NCBI GenBank assembly: GCA_004293725.1
Contig: REAW01000024.1
Coordinates: 1-46,518, forward strand
Length of the DNA: 46,518 nucleotides
Direction: 5' to 3'
Source of the DNA: Curvibacter sp.
Lineage (GTDB): Bacteria; Pseudomonadota; Gammaproteobacteria; Burkholderiales; Burkholderiaceae_C
Positions 8,439 to 15,877 of the stretch are shown piece after piece (position 1 is the stretch's first letter; each line of letters starts with the position of its first letter). The translations under genes were made by a program, and so were the position numbers. The notes beneath the pieces were generated by a model that made no database searches, was not told the DNA's origin, and saw only the letters and a list, made by a program, of their open reading frames with translations.

Positions 8439-9092
8439 ATGACCGATACCGTGACCCCTCCTGCCGAAACTGTTGACACCCCAGTCGCGGCGCCAAACGC
8501 TGCCAAACGCGCTGCCAAGCCCGATGTTTACCCGGTGCTTGAAAAACTGGCGGCGCTCTACCCCCAGCTTTTTGGCGCTGAGTTCCTGCCCATGAAGCGC
8601 GGAATTTTCCAAGACTTGCTGGAGCGCCATCCCCAAGAATTTGATCGGGAACAACTGAAGGCCGCTCTGTCCTTCCATACCCGTTCTACCCGCTACCTCA
8701 CGGCAGTAGCCTCCGGTTTGCCGCGGCATGACTTGCTGGGTGCAGCGGTTGAAGCGATGGCCCCGGAGCATGTGCACCACGCGCTGCTGGAGGTGTTTCG
8801 CCGTCGACAGGGTCGCACCCAAGAAGACTTGCGGCCCAAGTTGGTTGCCCGCATGGTGCAGGCGCTGGAAGCATCGGGCCTGGCCCCGGCAGCCTATGCG
8901 GATCTGGTTCGCAGCAAGGACGAGTCCGCCAATGCGATGCTGGCCGAGGCGCTAAGCCAAGCCGAAGCACGCGCGGCCAAAAACGAAGCGTTGCAGCGTG
9001 CGTTTGAGGCCAGCGGCAAAACTGCGGAAGAGTTTGCAGACATGTACGGCTTGGACCCGCGTGCGGTGCGCCGCATGCTCACGGAAAAGTAA
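8439..9092 (+). CDS. ProQ/FinO-domain RNA-binding protein
   Basis: The product is 217 residues. A low-complexity N-terminus rich in Thr, Pro and Ala is followed by a ProQ/FinO domain at about residues 28-135, with VYPVLEKLAALYPQLFG, PMKRGIFQDLLERHP and LKAALSFHTRSTRYLTAVA. ProQ/FinO proteins are RNA chaperones that bind structured sRNAs and mRNA 3' ends. The C-terminal 60 residues (AEARAAKNEALQRAFEASG, then EFADMYGLDPRAVRRML) are helical and basic at the end. It lies alone between the MFS gene and the AarF gene with 58- and 62-bp gaps. Confidence 0.85.
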   Translation: MTDTVTPPAETVDTPVAAPNAAKRAAKPDVYPVLEKLAALYPQLFGAEFLPMKRGIFQDLLERHPQEFDREQLKAALSFHTRSTRYLTAVASGLPRHDLLGAAVEAMAPEHVHHALLEVFRRRQGRTQEDLRPKLVARMVQALEASGLAPAAYADLVRSKDESANAMLAEALSQAEARAAKNEALQRAFEASGKTAEEFADMYGLDPRAVRRMLTEK

Positions 9093-9154
9093 TCAGGGTA
9101 GGGCGCACCGAAAGCGGGCGTTAAGGCGAAAATGCTGAACTAATAGCCTTATCC

Positions 9155-10480
9155 ATGGCACCCAAAATCATCCCGCTGAATAGCTCTGCCGTACCCAGCA
9201 CCCGTTTGGGTCGTCTGGTTCGCCTGGGAACCATGGCGACGGGTGTCGCCGGCAATATGCTGATGGCGGGCGCCCAGCAACTGGCCCAGGGTAAGCGCCC
9301 GAAGCTGAGCGATCTTCTGCTCACACCCGCCAATGCGCTCAAGGTCACCCAGCAACTGTCGCAAATGCGGGGAGCCGCCATGAAAGTGGGGCAGTTGATC
9401 TCCATGGACGCTGGCGACTTGTTGCCGCCAGAAATGGCCGACATACTGGCGCGCTTGCGCTCTGATGCACACGCGATGCCGCAGCGCCAAGTGCAAGCAG
9501 TACTTTCGGCCAATTGGGGGGCGAAGTGGCAGCAGCGCTTCGAATCATTCTCTTTCACGCCAATTGCGGCTGCTTCCATCGGCCAAGTGCACCGTGCTAC
9601 CACCCTGGACGGAAGGGATCTCGCCATCAAGATTCAGTACCCAGGGGTGCGCAAAAGCATCAGCAGTGATGTGAATAACGTGGCGTCGCTCCTGCGCATG
9701 TCCGGCTTGCTGCCCAAAACATTGGATATTGCCCCTTTGCTGACGGAAGCCAAACGCCAACTGCGCGACGAAGCTGACTACCAAGCGGAAGGCGCACACC
9801 TGCAGCGGTTTGGCCAACTGCTTGCGGATGACCCCCGGTTTGTTGTTCCGGCGTTACACGCTGACTTCACAACCAAAAATGTACTGGCCATGACGTATGT
9901 AGCGGGTGTGCCAGTGGAGTCGATGGGTGGTGCCCCACAGGCCGAGCGCGACCACATGCTGCGCATGCTGGTGGAACTCCTGTTTCGAGAGTTGTTTGAG
10001 TTTGGGCTGATGCAAACCGACCCGAACTTTGCGAACTACCGCTATGACCTGCAGAGCCAGCAAATCATCTTGCTGGATTTTGGTGCCACGCGCAGCTTCG
10101 CTCCGGCTTTGGGCCAGGCTTACAAGGAATTAATGTCAGCGACCTTGGCAGCCAATAGGGAAGCTATGGCGAAAGCCGGAATGGCGATCGGCTACTTTGA
10201 TGCCGGCACGCAACCAAAGCATGTCGCTTCCGTCCTTGACTTGTTTGCGATGGCGCTCGAACCTTTGTGTTTCGACGGCGCGTTTGATTTTGGTGCCACC
10301 GACATGGCGCAGCGCCTGCGTCAGGCGGGAATGGACCTAGGGCTGGAGCGGGACTTTTGGCATATACCGCCCATCGACACCTTGTTCTTGCACCGCAAAC
10401 TAGGGGGGCTGTTTCTGCTGGCAGCGCGGTTGAAGGCGCGCGTTCCAGTGCGGCAGTTGGCCTTGCCCCATCTCACTTAG
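9155..10480 (+). CDS. ABC1/AarF (COQ8/ADCK-like) family atypical kinase
   Basis: This 441-residue protein contains the ABC1 family hallmarks in order: the KxGQ motif in MRGAAMKVGQLISMDAGD (about 70-85), the alanine-rich nucleotide loop AAASIGQVHRA (about 143-153), the lysine strand LAIKIQYPGVRKS, and the metal-binding LLDFGATRSF near 305. The usual catalytic-loop HPGN is instead TDPNFANYR, as in the mitochondrial COQ8/ADCK clade rather than in classical bacterial UbiB. Family members support ubiquinone synthesis or membrane lipid handling; the exact role is not determinable here. Its stop overlaps the convergent AsnC gene by 4 bp. Confidence 0.85.
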   Translation: MAPKIIPLNSSAVPSTRLGRLVRLGTMATGVAGNMLMAGAQQLAQGKRPKLSDLLLTPANALKVTQQLSQMRGAAMKVGQLISMDAGDLLPPEMADILARLRSDAHAMPQRQVQAVLSANWGAKWQQRFESFSFTPIAAASIGQVHRATTLDGRDLAIKIQYPGVRKSISSDVNNVASLLRMSGLLPKTLDIAPLLTEAKRQLRDEADYQAEGAHLQRFGQLLADDPRFVVPALHADFTTKNVLAMTYVAGVPVESMGGAPQAERDHMLRMLVELLFRELFEFGLMQTDPNFANYRYDLQSQQIILLDFGATRSFAPALGQAYKELMSATLAANREAMAKAGMAIGYFDAGTQPKHVASVLDLFAMALEPLCFDGAFDFGATDMAQRLRQAGMDLGLERDFWHIPPIDTLFLHRKLGGLFLLAARLKARVPVRQLALPHLT

Positions 10481-10980
10481 TTGCTGCGCTTGAGATGCCC
10501 CAGCGGTAGCTCCGTTGTGCTTTTGATGCGGTTGAGCACGATGTTGGAGCGGATGCTGCCCACACCCTGGATACGCGTGAGGCGTCGCAACACCTGTTCA
10601 GAGAGCACGCTCAAGTCCGCGGCCACAATTTGCAGGATGTAGTCTGACTCTCCTGCCACTGAGTAACACTCCAATACCTCGGGAAAGCCGGCAATTTCAC
10701 GTTCAAACGCCATCCCCTCGTCTCCGCTGTGGCGAGTCAGGGTAACGTACGAAATGGCCCGCACGCCCAAGCCAATGGCTTGCGGCTCCAGCAGCGCGAC
10801 ATAGCGGCGGATGATGCCTTTGGACTGCAATCGTTGTACGCGCCTGCTGACTTGCGAGGCAGACAGATGGACTTGTTCTCCGATTTGGTGGTGGGTGGCC
10901 TGTGAATCCTGTTGCAGTGCAGCAAGAAGGCTTATATCAAAGCTATCTAGCAATGAATCATCGTCTTTATTGATTTTCAT
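10477..10980 (-). CDS. Lrp/AsnC-family transcriptional regulator of the tyrosine catabolic operon
   Basis: The product is about 167 residues. An N-terminal HTH (LLDSFDISLLAALQQDSQAT, then LSASQVSRRVQRLQSKGIIR) is followed by an AsnC ligand-binding domain with GFPEVLECYSVAGESDYIL. The ATG at 10980 gives the usual family start. The gene is divergent from the 4-hydroxyphenylpyruvate dioxygenase operon, and palindromic sequences in the shared 108-bp interval fit Lrp-type sites, one of them covering its own start codon. Control of that operon by an aromatic amino acid effector, with autoregulation, is inferred from position. It overlaps the aarF-like gene tail to tail by 4 bp. Confidence 0.85.
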   Translation of the reverse strand: MKINKDDDSLLDSFDISLLAALQQDSQATHHQIGEQVHLSASQVSRRVQRLQSKGIIRRYVALLEPQAIGLGVRAISYVTLTRHSGDEGMAFEREIAGFPEVLECYSVAGESDYILQIVAADLSVLSEQVLRRLTRIQGVGSIRSNIVLNRIKSTTELPLGHLKRSN

Positions 10981-11056
10981 GCACAAATTATGCATTCCAT
11001 TGTGGAGGCAGCCTGAAAATTGCATACCATTTGCATGCAGGATTGACCACAATCAA
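10979..11056. promoter_or_regulatory. Candidate AsnC/Lrp operators between the regulator and the hpd operon
   Basis: Two ATGCA/TGCAT-type dyads are visible. One is ATGCACAAATTATGCAT at 10979-10995, overlapping the regulator's start codon. The other is TGCATACCATTTGCATGCA at 11021-11039. A third dyad, TTGACCACAATCAA, lies at 11043-11056. The shared half-site and the placement between divergent genes suggest operators; binding is inferred. Confidence 0.5.
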
Positions 11057-11088
11057 GGCTTCAAAAATTGCTTGTGAGGAGCCGCGCC

Positions 11089-12177
11089 ATGACAACCGCC
11101 ACCACTGATTTGTTTGATAACCCAATGGGCCTGATGGGCTTTGAATTTGTGGAGTTCGCCTCGCCCGTGGCCGGCGTGATTGAGCCGGTGTTCGAGCGCA
11201 TGGGCTTTACGCTGGTCGCCAAGCACCGTTCCAAAGACGTGGTGCTGTACCGCCAGGGTGACATCAATTTCATCGTCAACCGCGAGCCCAAAAGCGTGGC
11301 AGGTTACTTTGCCGCCGAGCATGGCGCCAGCGCCTGTGCCATGGCGTTTCGGGTCAAGGACTCGCACCACGCGTACAGCCGTGCGCTGGAGTTGGGCGCA
11401 CAGCCGGTTGAGCTGCGCCCCGGTCCCATGGAGCTGAACTTGCCCGCGATCAAGGGCATTGGCGGCGCGCCGCTCTACCTGATCGACCGATTTGAAGACG
11501 GAAAGTCGATCTACGACATTGATTTTGAGTTCATTGATGGCGTGGACCGCCATCCGGTGGGCCATGGCCTCAAGTTGATCGACCATCTGACGCATAACGT
11601 CTATCGCGGCCGCATGGCGTTTTGGGCGAACTTTTATGAGCGCCTGTTCAATTTCCGCGAGATTCGCTTCTTTGACATCAAGGGCGAATACACCGGACTG
11701 ACCTCCAAGGCCATGACAGCGCCGGACGGAAAAATCCGCATCCCCTTAAATGAAGAGTCGCGCCAGGGCGGCGGGCAGATTGAAGAGTACCTGATGCAAT
11801 TCAATGGCGAGGGTATCCAGCACATTGCCTTGATCTGCGATGACCTGATTGCCACCGTAGACAAGCTGGCACTGGCCGGTGTGCCATTGATGACGGCACC
11901 CAATGAGGTCTATTACGAGATGCTGGAGGGCCGTTTGCCCGGCCATGGCCAGCCGGTCACTGAACTGCAAACTCGAGGCATTCTTTTGGATGGATCGACC
12001 GAAGGCGGCAAGCCCCGCCTGCTGTTGCAAATCTTTTCTCAGACACAGTTGGGACCAGTGTTTTTTGAGTTCATCCAACGCAAGGGTGACGAAGGTTTTG
12101 GTGAGGGCAATTTCAAGGCCTTGTTTGAGTCACTGGAGCGTGACCAGATCCGCCGCGGCGCCCTGGAAACTGCGTAA
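11089..12177 (+). CDS. hpd: 4-hydroxyphenylpyruvate dioxygenase
   Basis: This enzyme converts 4-hydroxyphenylpyruvate, O2 and Fe(II) to homogentisate, the central step of tyrosine breakdown. The protein is 362 residues with two VOC-fold halves. The iron ligands can be placed at H166 (IDHLTHN), H245 ([10 protein letters not shown]) and E327 ([10 protein letters not shown]), close to the numbering of the Pseudomonas enzyme. The C-terminal gating helix [15 protein letters not shown] is present. The start at 11089 follows GAGGAG; an in-frame TTG at 11068 is less likely. It is the first gene of an operon with a VOC protein and fumarylacetoacetase. Confidence 0.95.
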   Translation: MTTATTDLFDNPMGLMGFEFVEFASPVAGVIEPVFERMGFTLVAKHRSKDVVLYRQGDINFIVNREPKSVAGYFAAEHGASACAMAFRVKDSHHAYSRALELGAQPVELRPGPMELNLPAIKGIGGAPLYLIDRFEDGKSIYDIDFEFIDGVDRHPVGHGLKLIDHLTHNVYRGRMAFWANFYERLFNFREIRFFDIKGEYTGLTSKAMTAPDGKIRIPLNEESRQGGGQIEEYLMQFNGEGIQHIALICDDLIATVDKLALAGVPLMTAPNEVYYEMLEGRLPGHGQPVTELQTRGILLDGSTEGGKPRLLLQIFSQTQLGPVFFEFIQRKGDEGFGEGNFKALFESLERDQIRRGALETA

Positions 12178-12207
12178 ACATACGACGGATTGACCCAAGG
12201 AATCACC

Positions 12208-12753
12208 ATGAAAATTGATCGTATCCACCATGTGGCCTACCGCTGCAAAGACGCCAAGGAAACCGTGCTTTGGTACCAGAAAATGTTGAACATGGATTTT
12301 GTGCTGGCCATCGCGGAAGACCTGGTGCCCAGTACCAAAGCGCCGGACCCCTACATGCATATTTTTCTGGACGCAGGGCAGGGCAATATCCTGGCGTTCT
12401 TTGAATTGCCGACACAGCCGCCCATGGGGCGCGACCCCAACACGCCGGACTGGGTGCAGCACATCGCGTTTCGCGTGAAAGACCGCGCCGAGCTACTGGA
12501 GTTCAAGGCCCACGTAGAGGCGCAGGGCGTGGAGGTGCTGGGCGTAACGGACCACGGCATGTTCCATAGCATCTATTTCTTTGACCCCAATGGCCACCGC
12601 TTGGAGCTGGCATGCCCGGACCCTGAAGAGACAGCCAAAATTGCACAGGCTGAAGCCGTTAAATGGGCCATGCTGGAGGAGTGGAGCGTAACCAAACGGG
12701 CGCCCAAACATGCTGCCTTTTTGCATGCCAATGAACTCGGAGTCCGGGCATGA
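12208..12753 (+). CDS. VOC-family (glyoxalase/dioxygenase superfamily) protein in the tyrosine catabolic operon
   Basis: The product is 181 residues with one VOC module pair. It opens MKIDRIHHVAYRCKDAKETV, has VQHIAFRVKDRAEL at the start of the second half, and ends the fold with DPNGHRLELACPD. The His, His and Glu in these three places would form a typical VOC divalent-metal site. The last 40 residues are an extra helical tail. The start at 12208 follows AAGGAA. It sits between the dioxygenase and fumarylacetoacetase genes and overlaps the latter by ATGA, so it is translationally tied to homogentisate metabolism. The exact reaction is unknown. No homogentisate dioxygenase or maleylacetoacetate isomerase gene is visible in this window. 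Confidence 0.8.
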   Translation: MKIDRIHHVAYRCKDAKETVLWYQKMLNMDFVLAIAEDLVPSTKAPDPYMHIFLDAGQGNILAFFELPTQPPMGRDPNTPDWVQHIAFRVKDRAELLEFKAHVEAQGVEVLGVTDHGMFHSIYFFDPNGHRLELACPDPEETAKIAQAEAVKWAMLEEWSVTKRAPKHAAFLHANELGVRA

Positions 12754-14036
12754 GTGCACCCTCCAGCCGCCTGGACGCGACCCACAACCCGGACACTCTG
12801 AGCTGGGTGGAGTCAGCCAATACCCAAGATACCGATTTTCCAATTCAGAACTTGCCGTTTGGCAGGTTTCGCCATAACCGGCTGGAACCCTGGCGAATTG
12901 GAGTGGCCATTGGCGACAGGGTGCTGGACCTGCATGCGACGGGCCTGATTGATCACAGCGACATGCACCGCCTGATGGCCCAAACGGTACCCGAACGACG
13001 TGCTTTGCGTGTAGCGTTGTGGGAAGGGCTGCGGGAGGGCTCTGCCTTGCAGAAGTTGTGGGCTGATGCGCTGCTGCGCCAGTCGGAGGTAGAGCTGGGT
13101 CTGCCTTGCGAGGTGGGCGACTACACCGACTTCTACACCGGTATTCACCATGCCACCACGGTCGGCAAACTCTTTCGCCCAGAAAACCCTTTGCTGCCCA
13201 ACTACAAGTGGGTTCCCATTGGTTACCACGGGCGCGCCTCCAGTATTGGTGTGAGTGGTCAGCAGTTTCACCGCCCGCGTGGACAGACGCTAAAACCCGG
13301 CGCTACGGTGCCAGACTTTGGGCCCACCGCGCGCTTGGACTATGAGTTGGAAATGGCAGCCTGGGTCGGCGTGGACAACGCGCTGGGCGCTCCTGTTTCA
13401 ATAGCAAACGCAGAAAGCCATCTCTTTGGCGTAACGCTGCTCAATGACTGGAGTGCACGCGATGTGCAAGCCTGGGAGTACCAGCCACTGGGCCCATTTT
13501 TGGCCAAGAACTTTGCCAGTACCGTGTCCCCTTGGCTGGTGACGATGGAGGCGCTGGCGCCTTTTCGCGCAGTGTTCGAGCGGCCTGAGGGTGACCCGCA
13601 GCCTATGGCCTACTTGGATTCGGAATACAACCGCAGCGCGGGGGCATTGGATGTGCAACTGGAGGTGTGGTTGCAAACCCCAACCATGCGGGCCGCTGGC
13701 AATACTGGCGAATGCCTGTCCCGCTCCAACCTGCGCGATGCATATTGGACGCTGGCCCAGCTGTTGACCCACCATACGGTCAACGGTTGCAACATGCGTG
13801 CTGGCGATATGCTGGGCACGGGCACGCTGTCAGGCCCCGCGCCTGAGCAAGGCGGTTCATTGCTCGAGCTAACCCAAGGTGGAAAAGCGCCGATATCGCT
13901 TGCCAACGGAGAAACACGCACCTTTTTGCAAGACGGTGACAGCATCATTTTGCGCGGAAGTTGTCAGCGGGAAGGTGCACGGCGCATTGGTTTTGGAGAG
14001 TGCCGGGGCACTGTGTTGGCGGCGCGAGACCTGTAG
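12750..14036 (+). CDS. fahA: Fumarylacetoacetase
   Basis: This enzyme hydrolyses 4-fumarylacetoacetate to fumarate and acetoacetate, the last step of tyrosine catabolism. The 428-residue protein has the small SH3-like N-terminal domain (FGRFRHNRLEPWRIGVAIG, about 30-50) and the larger FAH domain. Family motifs include YTDFYTGIHHATTVGKLFRP, WVPIGYHGRASSI and LLNDWSARDVQAWEYQPLG. The C-terminal part has GDMLGTGTLSGP. It overlaps the upstream VOC gene by 4 bp and is followed after 11 bp by the dehydratase gene, supporting one operon. Confidence 0.95.
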   Translation: MSAPSSRLDATHNPDTLSWVESANTQDTDFPIQNLPFGRFRHNRLEPWRIGVAIGDRVLDLHATGLIDHSDMHRLMAQTVPERRALRVALWEGLREGSALQKLWADALLRQSEVELGLPCEVGDYTDFYTGIHHATTVGKLFRPENPLLPNYKWVPIGYHGRASSIGVSGQQFHRPRGQTLKPGATVPDFGPTARLDYELEMAAWVGVDNALGAPVSIANAESHLFGVTLLNDWSARDVQAWEYQPLGPFLAKNFASTVSPWLVTMEALAPFRAVFERPEGDPQPMAYLDSEYNRSAGALDVQLEVWLQTPTMRAAGNTGECLSRSNLRDAYWTLAQLLTHHTVNGCNMRAGDMLGTGTLSGPAPEQGGSLLELTQGGKAPISLANGETRTFLQDGDSIILRGSCQREGARRIGFGECRGTVLAARDL

Positions 14037-14047
14037 AGGAGGGAGGC

Positions 14048-14362
14048 ATGGAACGCATCAACCCGAGCACCTTTGCCAGCCTGCAGCTGGACTGGCCCCA
14101 CTGGCATTTCAGCGACGAGCGCGGCGGCCTGATGGCGCGCACTCTGCTGTTTGTAGACTTTGCGCAGGCCTTTGGCTTCATGGCCCAGATAGCCGTGGCA
14201 GCCGAGAAACGCGACCACCATCCCGAATGGCGCAATGTCTACAACCGCCTAGAGATCACCCTCACCACGCACGATGTGCAGGGCCTGTCGCAACGCGACC
14301 TAGACCTGGCGGGTGTGATCGATACGGCATACATAGACCGTTCCCAAGGAGCTGCAGCATGA
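14048..14362 (+). CDS. phhB: 4a-hydroxytetrahydrobiopterin (pterin-4a-carbinolamine) dehydratase
   Basis: This 104-residue protein dehydrates the 4a-carbinolamine formed by phenylalanine hydroxylase and so helps to recycle the pterin cofactor. It shows the family signature EKRDHHPEWRNVYNRLEITL followed by TTHDVQGLSQRDLDLA. The start at 14048 follows a strong GAGGAGGGAGG site and gives the normal family length; a longer in-frame reading from 13961 lies inside fahA. Its stop overlaps the ATG of the phenylalanine hydroxylase gene, so the cofactor-recycling enzyme and its partner are coupled. Confidence 0.92.
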   Translation: MERINPSTFASLQLDWPHWHFSDERGGLMARTLLFVDFAQAFGFMAQIAVAAEKRDHHPEWRNVYNRLEITLTTHDVQGLSQRDLDLAGVIDTAYIDRSQGAAA

Positions 14363-15243
14363 ACGCCGAGACAATGTCTAGCAAGCACGGTCTAGCCGCC
14401 GGGCTGTTGCCCACGCGTGCGGATTGGACTATTGACCAAGGCTGGGAGCACTACAGCGCGCAGGAGCACGCCACTTGGAAAACGCTGTTCGAACGCCAGA
14501 GCCGGCTGCTGCCGGGCAGGGCGTGCGACGAGTTTGTGCAAGGCATGCGTGATTTGCCGATAGCGGCCGACGCCATTCCTGATTTTCGGCGCCTGAACGA
14601 TGTGCTGATTCAGCGCACCGGCTGGCAAATTATTGCCGTGCCTGGTCTGGTCCCTGACGAGGTGTTTTTCGAGCATTTAGCCAACCGCAGGTTCCCTGCC
14701 GGCCATTTCATTCGCAAGCCGCATGAGCTGGACTACCTGGAAGAGCCCGATGTGTTCCATGACGTGTTTGGCCACGTCCCCATGCTGATGAACCCGGCAA
14801 TAGCCGATTACATCCAGGCCTATGGGGTGGGCGGGCTACGTGCCCAAAAGCTGGGTGTACTGGACAAGCTGGCACGCGTGTATTGGTACACCGTGGAATT
14901 TGGGCTGGTGCAGCAGAAAGACGGTCTGCGCATCTATGGTGCGGGCATCGCTTCATCGGCATCGGAAAGCGTATTTTCCCTGGATGATGCATCCCCCAAC
15001 CGTGTGCGCTTTGATCTGCCCCGCGTGATGCGCACGCGATACCGGATTGACGATTTTCAGGAGACCTATTTCGTTATTCAGAACCTTGACGAATTGTTGT
15101 CCTTGGCCACTATCGATTTCGCGCCGCTGTATGCCCAGATTCAGCACCAACCGGAGTATGTGCCCGGCCAGGTGATGCCGGGTGATGTAGTGCTAACGCA
15201 TGGCACAGGGAGCTACCACGATGCCCGACGGGGCGGTAACTGA
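14359..15243 (+). CDS. phhA: Phenylalanine 4-hydroxylase
   Basis: This pterin-dependent iron monooxygenase converts phenylalanine to tyrosine and so feeds the operon's tyrosine degradation steps. The 294-residue protein has the iron ligands H134 and H139 (FHDVFGHVPML) and E180 (YWYTVEFGL), matching the facial triad of monomeric bacterial enzymes. Other conserved blocks are FFEHLANRRFPAGHFIR and the C-terminal FQETYFVIQNLDEL. The ATG at 14359 overlaps the phhB stop; the frame stays open far upstream in fahA, but those codons are a shadow. It is the last gene of the operon. Confidence 0.95.
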   Translation: MNAETMSSKHGLAAGLLPTRADWTIDQGWEHYSAQEHATWKTLFERQSRLLPGRACDEFVQGMRDLPIAADAIPDFRRLNDVLIQRTGWQIIAVPGLVPDEVFFEHLANRRFPAGHFIRKPHELDYLEEPDVFHDVFGHVPMLMNPAIADYIQAYGVGGLRAQKLGVLDKLARVYWYTVEFGLVQQKDGLRIYGAGIASSASESVFSLDDASPNRVRFDLPRVMRTRYRIDDFQETYFVIQNLDELLSLATIDFAPLYAQIQHQPEYVPGQVMPGDVVLTHGTGSYHDARRGGN

Positions 15244-15290
15244 TTGTTCGACGCAACCCTGCCATTGACTGGACTGGGTTGCACGTGGGC

Positions 15291-15749
15291 TCACAACGGT
15301 AGCGCCGTGGTGCTTTTGATCTCTTCCATGGAGAAAGCGGAAGACACCCCGGCCAGCTGTGCATTCTGAATGAGTCGCTTGTAAAAGCGGTCGTAGCCCG
15401 CAATATCAGCCGCAACCACCTTGAGCAGGTAGTCCACATCTCCGCTCATGCGGTGGAACTCCATCACCTCCGGCATGCTGGACACCGATGCCGCAAACTT
15501 GCGCAGCCAGGCCTCGTCATGTCGGTTGGTTCGCAGGCTCACAAACACCGTAACTGGCAGGCCAGCCCGTTCGCGGTTGACGATGGCCACGCGCTTCTCA
15601 ATCAGGCCGGCTTCCTCCATGGCCTTCACACGCTTCCAGCACGGCGTGGCCGACAGCCCCACCTTTTCGCCCAACTGGGCGGCCGACAGGGTGCCGTCTT
15701 GCTGCAGCGCGCTCAGGATGGTGCGGTCCATGCGATCTAGTTCTTTCAT
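15291..15749 (-). CDS. Lrp/AsnC-family transcriptional regulator
   Basis: The 152-residue product begins MKELDRMDRTILSALQQDGT, continues with the HTH (AQLGEKVGLSATPCWKRVKA) and a C-terminal AsnC effector domain (MPEVMEFHRMSGDVDYLLKV). It is closest in style to Lrp/YbaO-type regulators, which in several proteobacteria respond to cysteine or branched-chain amino acids. It is divergent from the cysteine desulfurase-rhodanese fusion gene, with an inverted repeat between them, so control of that gene is likely but inferred. Confidence 0.88.
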   Translation of the reverse strand: MKELDRMDRTILSALQQDGTLSAAQLGEKVGLSATPCWKRVKAMEEAGLIEKRVAIVNRERAGLPVTVFVSLRTNRHDEAWLRKFAASVSSMPEVMEFHRMSGDVDYLLKVVAADIAGYDRFYKRLIQNAQLAGVSSAFSMEEIKSTTALPL

Positions 15750-15792
15750 GCTGCCGATCTACGTATTAAAAGAACGTTTATTCTACAAAGTA

Positions 15793-15826
15793 GCGAATTT
15801 TCGGTAAATTTGAAACGAATATTCGC
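15793..15826. promoter_or_regulatory. Inverted-repeat candidate operator between Lrp regulator and desulfurase-rhodanese gene
   Basis: Two 11-bp arms, GCGAATTTTCG (15793-15803) and CGAATATTCGC (15816-15826), are reverse complements with one mismatch across a 12-bp spacer. They sit in an AT-rich stretch between the divergent genes. This is a plausible Lrp-type binding site; I have no direct proof of binding. Confidence 0.5.
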
Positions 15827-15877
15827 GGTAGGTCAACTTAAGATTTGCAGCGTTCCCACCTGCTTCTGAGGCCTGCT

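Noticed and set aside
7637..8518. A 293-codon minus-strand open frame over the MFS gene
   Set aside because: Composition is His/Arg/Gln-rich as expected for the antisense of a GC-rich membrane protein gene; no motif is visible.
13385..13415. Similarity of CTATTGAAACAGGAGC (minus strand) inside fahA to the dispersed repeat
   Set aside because: Only the first ~16 bases are similar, the rest of the repeat is missing, and the encoded residues fit the normal fumarylacetoacetase sequence, so chance is more likely.
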